Origin: Gottfriedia acidiceleris
GTDB lineage: Bacteria > Bacillota > Bacilli > Bacillales > Bacillaceae_G
Direction: 5' to 3'
Length of the DNA: 64,000 nucleotides
NCBI RefSeq assembly: GCF_004138285.1
Contig: NZ_SCFN01000015.1
Span: forward strand, 62,001 to 126,000
Shown here: one piece after another, positions 18,940 through 26,798 of the stretch
How positions within the stretch are numbered: position 1 is the stretch's first letter
How the letters are laid out: the number at the start of each line of letters is the position of its first letter
Position numbers and translations under genes: made by a program
Notes under the pieces: generated by a model
The model's input: only the letters and a program-made list of their open reading frames with translations
Database searches by the model: none
What the model was told of the DNA's origin: nothing

Positions 18940-19443
18940 TTAAATAGAACTAAGTTTATTTTTTTCTATCCAATATTGAATAAGTGCTTCGTGCATTTCT
19001 TTTGGTTTTTCAATCTCAATCCAATTTATGCTACCACTATATCTCCAAAAAATATTTTTTAAAGGAAGTTTATGTCTTAATCTAACTTGCTCTTCTTTAT
19101 AAATGAAAACTCGTATAAATGTTGATTTTGTAAACCATTCATTATCATTTTTATGTATTTCAATATTCTCAATTTCATTCCAAAAAATTTTGTTACCTTT
19201 AAAATCAACTACCACACCTTCATCATCCCAATAAACTCCCTTACCTCTTTTTCTCGAAAGGAATATAGAGTATGAAGACCAAAATAGTAAAATAGTAAAT
19301 GCTATCAATCCTATCCAATAGAACAAATTTGAAACAGTAAAACGATTTAAACTAACTGTGAACATAATTGTTAAAAATAGTGAAATTAAAGCAACTACTA
19401 TAAAAAAAAACATCAATTGGATTTTAGCCTTATAAACTTTCAT
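18940..19443 (-). CDS. Two-TM membrane protein with a PH-like (STM3941-type) domain
   Basis: About 167 residues. Two hydrophobic helices lie near the N-terminus (IQLMFFFIVVALISLFLTIM and FYWIGLIAFTILLFWSSYSI). A basic loop (SRKRGKG) and a soluble beta-rich domain follow (VYWDDEGVVVDFKGNKIFW, NEIENIEIHKN, FIRVFIY). The pattern resembles STM3941-type PH-like proteins; no function is known. The start is uncertain: AGGAG abuts TTG 19458, while ATG 19443 has it 15 bases away. Isolated gene between short palindromic repeats. Confidence 0.6.
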   Translation of the reverse strand: MKVYKAKIQLMFFFIVVALISLFLTIMFTVSLNRFTVSNLFYWIGLIAFTILLFWSSYSIFLSRKRGKGVYWDDEGVVVDFKGNKIFWNEIENIEIHKNDNEWFTKSTFIRVFIYKEEQVRLRHKLPLKNIFWRYSGSINWIEIEKPKEMHEALIQYWIEKNKLSSI

Positions 19444-19572
19444 TCTTGTTGTTTTCAACTCCTGTTAGAAATGCTTTTTTGCCTTATTAAACTTAATAAG
19501 TTAATTATATAGTTCATATCAACATTTGTAATTGGGGTAATTTTGTTTTTTTTCATAGAAGTTCAAACTATA

Positions 19573-19605
19573 CTTATTAAACTATCCTGCCATTATGTTG
19601 AATAA
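19573..19605. repeat. 34-bp palindromic repeat, TATCCTGCC-core subtype
   Basis: CTTATTAAACTATCCTGCC, then ATTATGTTGAATAAG; the ends are inverted repeats. Same family as the copies at 23163, 24363 and 24634. Confidence 0.7.
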
Positions 19606-19775
19606 GATTAAGATTTTTCTCCCCATCTAGTAATCAAATAAAGTATTTCTTTTGGGTTCGGATCATGCTCTAAATCTGTAATCTTGACAGATTAATTCGA
19701 CATAAAAGAGGTTTTGTCTTGTAAATTCATTTAAACTACAAATTTTATGTAGAAATTATTAATTTAAACTCCATA

Positions 19776-19804
19776 GTATATATCGTCAAAAATTATCATA
19801 CATT
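19776..19804 (+). promoter_or_regulatory. Candidate sigma-E promoter of spoVR
   Basis: CATACATT (19797-19804) fits the sigma-E -10 consensus CATACANT, and GTATAT lies 15 bases upstream as a plausible -35. The start codon is 29 bases downstream. B. subtilis spoVR is sigma-E dependent, which agrees. Based on motif only. Confidence 0.45.
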
Positions 19805-19832
19805 GTCAATACACATAGTAGGGGGAATAATA

Positions 19833-21242
19833 ATGGACTCAAATAATTTACGTAAATTAGAGTATGCAATAGATGAAATTACTGAAATTGCAAAAGGATT
19901 TGGGCTCGATTATTTTCCAATGAGGTATGAAATATGCCCATCTGATATTATTTACACGTTTGGTGCGTACGGAATGCCAACTAGATATTCACATTGGAGC
20001 TTTGGAAAAAAATTCTATAAGATGAAGTTGCAGTATGATCTAGGATTAAGTAAGATTTATGAATTAGTGATTAACTCTAACCCATGTTATGCATTTTTAC
20101 TTGATACCAATAGCCTGATTCAAAACAAATTGATAGTTGCCCATGTACTCGCTCATAGCGATTTCTTTAAAAATAATGTGCGATTTAGCAATACAAATCG
20201 AGATATGGTCGAAAGCATGGCTGCAACAGCTGAAAGAATTAAACAATATGAACAAAAATATGGAAAAAAGTTAGTAGAAGAATTTTTGAATGCAGTTATA
20301 GGTATCCAAGAACATATTGACCCTTCTATTGTAAGAAATAGATTATCGTGGCAATTAGAAGATGATCTGATCATCCCTCCTCCTCGAGTAGGACCATATG
20401 ATGATTTATGGAACTTGGATAATAAAAATGAAAATATTACTCCTGTAAAACCTCGAAAAAAGAAATTCCCACCACAACCTGAAAAGGATCTTTTACTATT
20501 TATTCAACATTTTAGTCGCGAATTAGAAGAGTGGCAACGAGACATTTTAACAATGTTACGAGAGGAAATGTTATATTTTTGGCCACAGCTCGAAACAAAA
20601 ATTATGAATGAAGGATGGGCTAGTCTTTGGCATCAACGTATTATGCGAGAGTTAGATTTAACATCAGGTGAATCAATTGAATATGCAAAATTAAATGCAA
20701 GTGTAGTACAGCCCTCGAAAACAAGTATAAACCCTTACTATTTTGGACTAAAAATGTTTGAGGATATTGAAGAAAGATATAACAATCCCTCTGAAGAAAT
20801 GAAACAAAATGGGGTGAAAGTCGGTTCTGGAACTGAAAAAATTTTTGAAGTACGTGAGCTTGAATCAGATACTAGTTTTATTAGAAACTATTTATCTAAA
20901 GAATTTGTGATGAACAAAGACTTGTACTTGTTTAAAAAACAAGGAAAAGAATATAAGATTAATGATAAAAGCTGGGTGAATGTACGTGATCAATTGGTAA
21001 ATATGCGTACGAATGGAGGATATCCTTATATAACTGTAAATGATGGGGACTATCAAAAAAATGGTGAATTGTATTTAAAGCATTCATTTGAAGAGATTGA
21101 ATTAGACGTTAAATATCTAGAGAAAGTTTTACCATATTTATACCAATTATGGGGAAGAACGACTCATATTGAGACAAGAATGGATGGAAAAGCTGTATTA
21201 TTTAGTTATGATGGAATTAATGTAAATCGTAAAAATTTGTAA
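19833..21242 (+). CDS. spoVR: SpoVR family protein
   Basis: Stage V sporulation protein R homologue, 469 residues, involved in spore cortex formation in B. subtilis. Family features: [20 protein letters not shown], the strongly conserved [33 protein letters not shown] and DLWNLDN, a central [20 protein letters not shown](LWH), and the C-terminal [23 protein letters not shown] 19833 has AGGGGGAA 7-8 bases upstream; the longer TTG frame from 19803 lacks an SD. It is monocistronic with a terminator just behind. Confidence 0.94.
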   Translation: MDSNNLRKLEYAIDEITEIAKGFGLDYFPMRYEICPSDIIYTFGAYGMPTRYSHWSFGKKFYKMKLQYDLGLSKIYELVINSNPCYAFLLDTNSLIQNKLIVAHVLAHSDFFKNNVRFSNTNRDMVESMAATAERIKQYEQKYGKKLVEEFLNAVIGIQEHIDPSIVRNRLSWQLEDDLIIPPPRVGPYDDLWNLDNKNENITPVKPRKKKFPPQPEKDLLLFIQHFSRELEEWQRDILTMLREEMLYFWPQLETKIMNEGWASLWHQRIMRELDLTSGESIEYAKLNASVVQPSKTSINPYYFGLKMFEDIEERYNNPSEEMKQNGVKVGSGTEKIFEVRELESDTSFIRNYLSKEFVMNKDLYLFKKQGKEYKINDKSWVNVRDQLVNMRTNGGYPYITVNDGDYQKNGELYLKHSFEEIELDVKYLEKVLPYLYQLWGRTTHIETRMDGKAVLFSYDGINVNRKNL

Positions 21243-21266
21243 ACGCCTGTTTAGGCGTTTTTTTAT
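21241..21266 (+). terminator. Terminator of spoVR
   Basis: AAACGCCT/AGGCGTTT stem with T-run, overlapping the stop codon region. Confidence 0.85.
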
Positions 21267-21621
21267 TTTAGCTAATTCTTAAACGTTGTTTACTGCATAG
21301 TACATCGACTAGATCATGTTAGCAATGTGATATGGCGTTCCAATTTTGAATAAACTTTGATAAGTAATATGAATCATACTTTAGTTAATGATTTTAAATT
21401 TATAAAGGTATTTATTAATTCCTTGTTCACTAATGCATGCTTTAGTTGAATAAGGGGTATCGCCATGCCCATCAAGTCAAAACAAATCATTACCTCCATA
21501 ACGAAAAAACGCCATTTTTTCTGTAATTTAATGGAAATGATGGTATTTTTTAAGTGCAATGAGGTTTCAAATGCAAGAAATAGGGGTGTGTAGTAGAATA
21601 GATTGTACTGGAGGGGGATTG
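21267..21621. other. Intergenic stretch with a palindromic repeat
   Basis: About 355 bases upstream of the anion permease. It holds the palindromic repeat at 21422-21455 and a small hairpin GAAAAAACGCC/GGCGTTTTTTC-like at ~21503-21521. A 61-codon minus-strand frame crosses it but is not convincing. Confidence 0.5.
21422..21455. repeat. 34-bp palindromic repeat, AAAGCA-core subtype (reverse orientation)
   Basis: CTTGTTCACTAATGCATGC, then TTTAGTTGAATAAG. Its right half equals the reverse complement of the left half of the element at 18905. Confidence 0.65.
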
Positions 21622-22773
21622 ATGAAAGAATATATTTATGTGGAAAACGAAAAAAAAGTGAAATTGAAATTTGGAATTTTAAAAAAAGACATTGTACTTA
21701 CCATATCACTCTTTTTAGCAATAGTAAGCTGTTTATTCCATCCACCAAAACTAGAATATATAAATTTTAAAGTATTAGTCAGTTTATTTAATCTTATGCT
21801 CGTAGTTAAGGCTCTAGAAGATCTTAAACTATTGGATAAGTTCGCCATTGCTATACTGAGTAAATGTCAAAATAGTAAAAGTGTTTCAGCAACCCTAATT
21901 TTATTATGCTTTTTTAGTTCCATGCTTGTAACGAATGATGTGGCATTAATAACATTTGTACCATTAACACTTATAATTAGTAAGATTATACAAACTTCTA
22001 TGTTAGATACTATTATACTAGAGACAATTGCGGCTAACATCGGAAGCAGCCTAACTCCAATGGGAAATCCTCAAAATCTTTTCATATTTACTAACTACGG
22101 AATAAGGCCTATACAATTTTTTACAACAATTCTTCTATTAGTGGTTCTAGGAATTGTTCTGTTATACTTTCTTAATCAAAGATTGACTAGTAAAACATTG
22201 GAAATGGAACTTCCGCATATTCCTATAAAAAATAAAAAAAAGGCAACAGTATGGGGAATACTATTTGGCATCATATCTGTATCCATACTAGGGGTTTTAA
22301 GCTACAAACTTGCGTTCATCATCGCATTGGGAACCGCATGTATACTTGATATAAAATTATTGAAGAAAATTGATTATTTATTGCTTATTACTTTTATATG
22401 TTTTTTTATATTTATAGGAAACATATCGGAATTAAAGGTAGTACACACATTTGCCAGCGAAAATCTCAAAAGTCCCACATCAATCTTTTTCAGTTCCATA
22501 ATTTTAAGCCAACTGATAAGCAATGTACCAGCTGCGATCTTTTTATCAAAATTCTCCGTGAATTGGCAGCCTTTATTAGTAGGTGTGAATTTAGGTGGAC
22601 TTGGTACGATTGTTGCTTCCCTCGCAAGTGTAATTTCATTTAAACTTTTTATTAAGCGAGATCCACAAAAAAGTAAAATGTACCTTATAAGGTTTAGCTT
22701 TTATAACTTTTCGATTTTAGCTCTTTTAACTCTTGTTTATTATTTTACGATGAAATATCAAAATTTCTTTTAA
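21622..22773 (+). CDS. SLC13/ArsB-NhaD-type anion permease
   Basis: A 383-residue membrane protein with about 10 hydrophobic segments. The ion-transporter superfamily signatures are present: LVTNDVALITFVPL and SSLTPMGNPQNLFIF in the first half, QLISNVPAAIFLS and GTIVASLASVISF in the second. ATG 21622 has GGAGGGGG 5-6 bases upstream; the 21 extra codons upstream carry no SD. It may carry a dicarboxylate, arsenite or other anion, but sequence alone does not decide. Lone gene in the repeat-rich accessory stretch. Confidence 0.78.
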   Translation: MKEYIYVENEKKVKLKFGILKKDIVLTISLFLAIVSCLFHPPKLEYINFKVLVSLFNLMLVVKALEDLKLLDKFAIAILSKCQNSKSVSATLILLCFFSSMLVTNDVALITFVPLTLIISKIIQTSMLDTIILETIAANIGSSLTPMGNPQNLFIFTNYGIRPIQFFTTILLLVVLGIVLLYFLNQRLTSKTLEMELPHIPIKNKKKATVWGILFGIISVSILGVLSYKLAFIIALGTACILDIKLLKKIDYLLLITFICFFIFIGNISELKVVHTFASENLKSPTSIFFSSIILSQLISNVPAAIFLSKFSVNWQPLLVGVNLGGLGTIVASLASVISFKLFIKRDPQKSKMYLIRFSFYNFSILALLTLVYYFTMKYQNFF

Positions 22774-22798
22774 TACAAAGTAATAGGTTTAAATAACT

Positions 22799-22834
22799 TT
22801 GGGTCCTACCTATATAAAAAACCCAATTTCTCAA
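22799..22834 (+). terminator. Possible weak terminator of the anion permease gene
   Basis: TTTGGGT pairs with ACCCAA(AT) across a long loop, then TTTC. Weak. Confidence 0.35.
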
Positions 22835-22851
22835 ATTTTAATACTGGTATT

Positions 22852-22920
22852 ATCCCCTTATAGTAGACACAGTTTGAAACCCATCCAGTAAAATGGATAG
22901 GTAGTCTACTATAGGGGGAT
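22852..22920. mobile_element. 69-bp MITE-like palindrome (possible IS-end remnant)
   Basis: Arms ATCCCCTTATAGTAGAC (22852-22868) and GTCTACTATAGGGGGAT (22904-22920) are inverted repeats with 16 of 17 matches. The centre has a second stem ATCCA/TGGAT. It carries no ORF. It lies 10 bases from the premature stop of the truncated VOC gene, suggesting that insertion or deletion at this element broke that gene. IS family not assigned. Confidence 0.6.
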
Positions 22921-22930
22921 TTTATTATGG

Positions 22931-23071
22931 CTACCCAACTATTCTGTCCAACTGTTCTCCATCCATTTCCCATTCCGCTTGCACTTCAAGTCCTAAATCA
23001 AGAAAAAACGCTTTAGCCTCTGAAAGATCATTTACGTTTATACTTACATGATCTATTTTATTGATTTTCAT
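22931..23071 (-). pseudogene. Truncated VOC/glyoxalase-family gene
   Basis: ATG 23071 with AGGAGGTATGAGAT upstream opens a frame beginning MKINKIDHVSINVNDLSEAK and continuing AFFLDLGLEVQAEWEMDGEQ, a clear glyoxalase-like N-terminus. It stops after 46 residues (LDRIVG, stop), whereas the family is usually 120-150 residues. The break falls beside the 69-bp palindrome. The strong RBS means a 46-residue stub might still be made. Confidence 0.75.
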
Positions 23072-23162
23072 ATCTCATACCTCCTATGTTCCTGTTACTT
23101 TCAATACCTGTATTCGTGTAAGGTTTGTTTGAAATTATAATTCGCTTAAAACAGAAAATATT

Positions 23163-23190
23163 CTTGTTCAACTATCCTGCCAGTTAGCAC
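23163..23190. repeat. Partial palindromic repeat, TATCCTGCC-core subtype
   Basis: CTTGTTCAACTATCCTGCC then AGTTAGCAC; the right end is lost at the junction with the IS110 relic. Confidence 0.65.
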
Positions 23191-23201
23191 AAAAAAAGAG
23201 C

Positions 23202-23547
23202 TGCCAAAGTACTCTTGGTGAGGGTAGTGGAAATTTACTTAGGAAGAGTCTGTATTTCTCCCATCGAATTGTATTCCAAGAATATCTTCATTCTATATAC
23301 GAAGTTGAGGAAAGGATGAAACGAATTGAAGCACAGATTCATGAAGAAACAATAAAAAGTGAACATGCGCCTGTCGTTCAAGCACTCCAAATTTAAGAGG
23401 AATAGCTGAGATTACGGCTGTAACACTAGTCACTGAAGTTGGGCAATTTTCTCGTTTCTCAAATCCAATGCAACTAATGTCTTAGGCAGGACTTGTTCCG
23501 AAAGAATATTCAAGTGGATCAAATCGTTGGCAAGTTTCTATTGCATA
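23202..23547 (+). pseudogene. IS110-family transposase relic
   Basis: Degenerate coding sequence. Frame one (to TAA 23394) reads TLGEGSGNLLRKS, RIVFQEYLHSIYEVEERMKR, IEAQIHEE and VVQALQI. After a frameshift near 23393 it continues RGIAEITAVTLVTEVGQFSR, FSNPMQLMS, stop, AGLVPKEYSSGSNRW, which is the C-terminal transposase_20 region of IS110 proteins. Roughly 110 of ~400 residues remain, with one frameshift and two stops, so it is dead. No intact IS ends were found. Confidence 0.82.
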
Positions 23548-23552
23548 AGGAA

Positions 23553-23592
23553 TAAAAAAGCCGAATTCCATATTTGGAAATCGACTTTTTTA
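23553..23592. terminator. Terminator of the small secreted protein gene
   Basis: AAAAAAGCCGAATTCCA pairs with TTGGAAATCGACTTTTTT (one G-T pair); it acts on the minus strand after the gene at 23610. Confidence 0.8.
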
Positions 23593-23609
23593 TTGGCTTG
23601 GTTTAAATA

Positions 23610-24185
23610 TTATTGAACTACTATTGGTTCAACTGGAGTATTTGGCATTGCAATACTTGTTCCATTATAGTTTACAAATAATCCGCCTTCGCTCTTTGTT
23701 CTTTCAACATCCGTTACAGTGGCTGTTACCCAAGTTTTAGATTCTTCGTCATAAGCTAATTTATTACCAGTTAAAGGATCGCCTACAGATGGTAAAACTC
23801 CTTCAGTTACTACAGTTCCAAAATTATTTAAGTTAAAACCAGTAATTGACGTTTGTTTATTTGTACGAGATTCGTAAACTACGTTAGCATCAACAGATAC
23901 ATGTTTTGGTATCGTTACATCGTGATGTACAATTTTCTTACCAGCAGGAGTATCCCACTCTTCTGTTACATCATATGTATCTTTTGTCTCATAAGTAAAA
24001 GTAAGACCACTCGCATTTTTTTGTAAAGTAGTGTTGTTCCAATTAAATGCTAACTGAACATCTCCTTTACCTACAAATCCAGAACCTGCTGTTGAATCAA
24101 AATTAACTGCCGCATTTGCTCCAGATGTTACCACACCTAAAGTTAATAATCCTGTTAAAATTAAACCACCAATTGTCTTTTTCAT
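23610..24185 (-). CDS. Small secreted protein, family unknown
   Basis: 191 residues with a clear signal peptide (MKKTIGGLILTGLLTLG to SGANA). The mature part is rich in Thr, Asn and Val, begins VNFDSTAGSGFVGKGDVQLA, and contains LTFTYETKDTYDVTEEWDTP and SITGFNLNNFGTV, a beta-rich composition typical of extracellular proteins. No cysteine, anchor motif or catalytic signature is visible. The ATG has GGAGGGG 8 bases upstream. It is isolated, within the repeat-rich stretch; its leader has a degenerate second copy about 250 bases further upstream. Function not recognised. Confidence 0.75.
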   Translation of the reverse strand: MKKTIGGLILTGLLTLGVVTSGANAAVNFDSTAGSGFVGKGDVQLAFNWNNTTLQKNASGLTFTYETKDTYDVTEEWDTPAGKKIVHHDVTIPKHVSVDANVVYESRTNKQTSITGFNLNNFGTVVTEGVLPSVGDPLTGNKLAYDEESKTWVTATVTDVERTKSEGGLFVNYNGTSIAMPNTPVEPIVVQ

Positions 24186-24362
24186 GTAAAAAACCCCTCC
24201 GAAAGTATGTATTTATTAAAATCACATGTTATAAAACATGTAATAATAACCGGTAAAATAGTCCCCTTAAACATTGTATACAATGTTTTGTTCTCAATCA
24301 AGAATATTTTAATTTCAAAATACTACACCGTTTGAGTTATTTTAATGATAAATAGTCCATTT
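24186..24362. other. Leader and promoter region of the small secreted protein
   Basis: Contains an inverted repeat ACATGTTATAAAACATGT (24224-24241) and CATTGTATACAATG (about 24274-24287), a 14-bp perfect palindrome that could be an operator, followed by TCTCAATCAAGAATATT. Confidence 0.45.
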
Positions 24363-24424
24363 CTAGTTCAACTATCCTGCCATTTAGTTGCATAAGAAAC
24401 TCAACAATCTTTTATAACAGAGCC
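24363..24424. repeat. Long copy of the palindromic repeat with AACAGAGCC tail
   Basis: TTCAACTATCCTGCCATTTAG then TTGCATAAG, continuing to CAACAATCTTTTATAACAGA and GCC. The same two-part structure recurs at 24634-24696. Confidence 0.7.
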
Positions 24425-24429
24425 TTTTC

Positions 24430-24530
24430 ATAAATAACCCCTCCGTTTTATGTAAAATCTATCTATTAAAATCACTTTTTTGTGATGATAATACAAAAGT
24501 CTTTGAACTTATTCTTAATCAAGAACAAAA
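24430..24530. repeat. Degenerate second copy of the secreted-protein leader, without its gene
   Basis: ACCCCTCCG, a TATGT element, TCTATTAAAATCAC and TTCTTAATCAAGAACAAA occur in the same order and orientation as ACCCCTCCG, GTATGT, TTATTAAAATCACATG and TCTCAATCAAGAATATT upstream of the gene at 24185. The coding part expected after the RBS is replaced by repeat sequence. Confidence 0.5.
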
Positions 24531-24633
24531 AAGGTGCAAGGTACCCATTCTTTTTCTAATTAATTATACCTAAACAATCGTTTTTTGTAACTTGGGGAAT
24601 TTTGCACTTTTTCCAGAGAATTTCAAATAATCC

Positions 24634-24696
24634 TTGTTCAACTATCCTGCAATTTAGTTAATTAATAAAATTCAACAATCTACTTTAACAGAGCCT
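24634..24696. repeat. Second long copy of the palindromic repeat
   Basis: CTTGTTCAACTATCCTGC, AATTTAGTTAATTAA, then CAACAATCTACTTTAACAGA and GCC. It is a diverged copy of 24363-24424 in the same orientation. Confidence 0.7.
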
Positions 24697-24701
24697 AAAA
24701 A

Positions 24702-24740
24702 TAAAAACACAAGGAACTTTGATTTCCTTGTGCTTTTTCT
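24702..24740. terminator. Terminator of the amino-sugar operon
   Basis: AAACACAAGGAA/TTTCCTTGTG stem flanked by A- and T-runs, downstream of the murR-like gene. Confidence 0.8.
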
Positions 24741-24781
24741 TATATTACCTAAACCCTGTTTTATCCTTAATCCTGCACTAT

Positions 24782-25636
24782 TTACTTTTTTAATGAAGAA
24801 ATAGCCGTTCTTGTTTGATCGATATATTGAATTGTTTGATCGTACTCTTGTGTCGCAACAGCCATAAATAAAATATCGATGACATGTAGTTGAGCCATCC
24901 TTGATGATGTTGCTCCACTTCGATATGTTGCTTCCCTATGTGGAGAATTGAATAATTTTATGTCCGCTAAGTTTGATACAGAATTGGAACCAAAGCCCGT
25001 GATACTAATAGTGTTAACGCCGTTTTCCTTGGCAATTTGAACAGCTTTTTGAACCTCTAGCGTTTCTCCAGAAAATGAAATTCCTACTAAGACATCATTC
25101 TCCTCATGGTTCGCTATTTGAACAGCTAACAAATGCAAATCAGTAAATGCAGATGTGTATTTTTTTATACGCAAGAACTTTTGCTGTGCGTCTAAGGCCA
25201 CTACCATTGACCCACCTACACCAAAGAAATAAATATTTCTCGCTTTTGTTAAAGCTTGTACAGCTTCCTCTAAATCACTCACATTAATAATATCGCTAGT
25301 ATCTTTGATGGCCTGAATATTGTTATTCATCATCTTTTTAATAATGGAACCTGTTGATTCCCCTAAATTGATATCTCTTGATCCTACTTCTGTTGTCGTA
25401 ATGATATCACCTGCAATTCGTAGCTTAAGCTCTTGAAAACCCTTTAGACCAAGTGAACGACATAATCGAATAATTGCAGAATTGCTTGTTTGGCTTTTTT
25501 CCGCAAGTTCAAAAACTGTATATTGAATCGATTTTTCTGGGTTTTCAATTATATATTTAGCTGCTCTTCTTTCAGATGGTGGAAGTTTATACAGCATTTC
25601 CTTTAACATGATTAAACCGCCATTTAATGCATTCAT
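24782..25636 (-). CDS. MurR-like RpiR-family regulator of the amino-sugar locus
   Basis: 284 residues. HTH_6 domain with NGGLIMLKEMLYKLPPSERR and VFELAEKSQTSNSAIIRLCR; SIS domain with IYFFGVGGSMVVALDAQQKF and DVLVGISFSGETLEVQKAVQ. The NGGL..L...L..LPPSE start is the usual N-terminus of this subgroup and supports ATG 25636, though the SD is weak. It is the last gene after murQ, as MurR is associated with MurQ in other bacteria. MurNAc-6-phosphate is the expected ligand by analogy. A palindrome lies in the 204-base gap before it. Confidence 0.88.
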   Translation of the reverse strand: MNALNGGLIMLKEMLYKLPPSERRAAKYIIENPEKSIQYTVFELAEKSQTSNSAIIRLCRSLGLKGFQELKLRIAGDIITTTEVGSRDINLGESTGSIIKKMMNNNIQAIKDTSDIINVSDLEEAVQALTKARNIYFFGVGGSMVVALDAQQKFLRIKKYTSAFTDLHLLAVQIANHEENDVLVGISFSGETLEVQKAVQIAKENGVNTISITGFGSNSVSNLADIKLFNSPHREATYRSGATSSRMAQLHVIDILFMAVATQEYDQTIQYIDQTRTAISSLKK

Positions 25637-25759
25637 TTAGTCTACTCAACTCTCTCTTTATTTGTATAAAATTACGAATTATAAAAATCTTTAAACGGCT
25701 TTTATTGCTTCTATAGTCGTGTTATCAACATGATTACAACCAAATTATAATGTAAAAAA

Positions 25760-25799
25760 TAGAAAAGCTGAATCATATTTTGATATGAAATAGAAAAGC
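25760..25799. promoter_or_regulatory. Candidate operator/promoter region between murQ and the regulator
   Basis: TCATATTTTGATATGA (25773-25788) is a perfect 6-bp inverted repeat with a 4-base spacer. It is flanked by direct repeats of AATAGAAAAGC. It lies upstream of the RpiR gene and may be its autoregulatory site. Confidence 0.4.
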
Positions 25800-25840
25800 G
25801 ACATTCTAGTTTAAAAAAATGACTAGTTGCCGCCCTCTAA

Positions 25841-26731
25841 TTATTTTTTTACTACCTTGCTAATAAAACCACTAGCTTTATTCAAACTGATCATTGCTTC
25901 ATCGTATTTCATTCCTGTTAAAATCATTACGATTGCTACTTTCGTTTGATTATTTGCTTTCAGTAAGTAATTACTTGCCGTTTCATAATCACAGCCAGTA
26001 GCTTCGACTATTATTCTTTTTGCTCGATCAACTAGTTTACTATTCGTTAGTTGCAGGTCTACCATTAGATTTTTATATACTTTTCCAATTCCAATCAATG
26101 AAGCTGTCGAAATCATATTACAAATTAGCTTTTGAGATGTTCCAGCTTTTAATCGGGTAGAGCCTGTTAACACTTCTGGACCATTATCTACTTCAATTTT
26201 TTGGAAGGCTACCTCTCCAATTTTTGAACCTTTATTACACGCTACCGCTACAGTTTTTGCTCCAATCTCGTTTGCATACTTTAAAGCACCTATTACATAA
26301 GGCGTTCGACCTGATGCTGCAATACCGATCACGATATCATTTTTTGTAAGTGATATTCGTAATAAGTCTTCCTTGCCTAGCTCTTCGCTATCTTCAGCAC
26401 CCTCAACGGCTTTAATAAAAGCTCTCTCTCCGCCTGCAATTAATCCAATGACTTCACTAGGATTCGTTCCAAATGTAGGTGGGCATTCAACCGCATCTAG
26501 CAGACCAATTCGTCCGCTTGTACCAGCCCCTGTATAAATTAAACGTCCTCCGTTTTGAAATGCTTCAACAACTAGTTGAACTACCTTTGAAATCATCGGA
26601 ATTTGTTCTCTAACTGCTAGAGCCACCTTTTGGTCCTCTTCATTCATTATATTTAAAAACTCATCGACGCTTAGTTGATCTAAGTTACTCGTACGCTTGT
26701 TTCTAATTTCGGTTGTTAAGTTCTCTAACAC
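25841..26731 (-). CDS. murQ: N-acetylmuramic acid 6-phosphate etherase
   Basis: Cleaves the lactyl ether of MurNAc-6-phosphate to GlcNAc-6-phosphate and D-lactate. 296 residues, normal length. Diagnostic segments: LTTEIRNKRTSNLDQLSVDE, RLIYTGAGTSGRIGLLDAVE, CPPTFGT, GAEDSEELG, VIGIAASGRTPYVIGALKYA and NGPEVLTGSTRLKAGTSQKL, with the SIS fold and catalytic Glu in DAVECPPTF. The GTG start has GAGGTG 6 bases upstream. It follows the NagK-like kinase in the operon. Confidence 0.95.
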   Translation of the reverse strand: MLENLTTEIRNKRTSNLDQLSVDEFLNIMNEEDQKVALAVREQIPMISKVVQLVVEAFQNGGRLIYTGAGTSGRIGLLDAVECPPTFGTNPSEVIGLIAGGERAFIKAVEGAEDSEELGKEDLLRISLTKNDIVIGIAASGRTPYVIGALKYANEIGAKTVAVACNKGSKIGEVAFQKIEVDNGPEVLTGSTRLKAGTSQKLICNMISTASLIGIGKVYKNLMVDLQLTNSKLVDRAKRIIVEATGCDYETASNYLLKANNQTKVAIVMILTGMKYDEAMISLNKASGFISKVVKK

Positions 26732-26759
26732 AATTACACCTCAATCATAAGGCAGGATT

Positions 26760-26778
26760 TTTTGTACTTCCTGCTCTT
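26760..26778. repeat. Second copy of the 19-nt sequence, in the murQ leader
   Basis: TTTTGTACTTCCTGCTCTT, identical to 12781-12799. Here GCAGGA also pairs with TCCTGC, forming a small hairpin in the murQ leader. Confidence 0.7.
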
Positions 26779-26798
26779 CCTGTTTTTACCGTACTTAA

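Noticed and set aside
21374-21559. 61-codon minus-strand frame upstream of the permease
   Set aside because: It runs through a palindromic repeat, the only GGAGG is 2 bases from an ATG, and the protein resembles nothing.
22398-22643. 81-codon plus-strand frame within the anion permease
   Set aside because: It is an out-of-frame shadow; the permease frame has membrane helices and family motifs.
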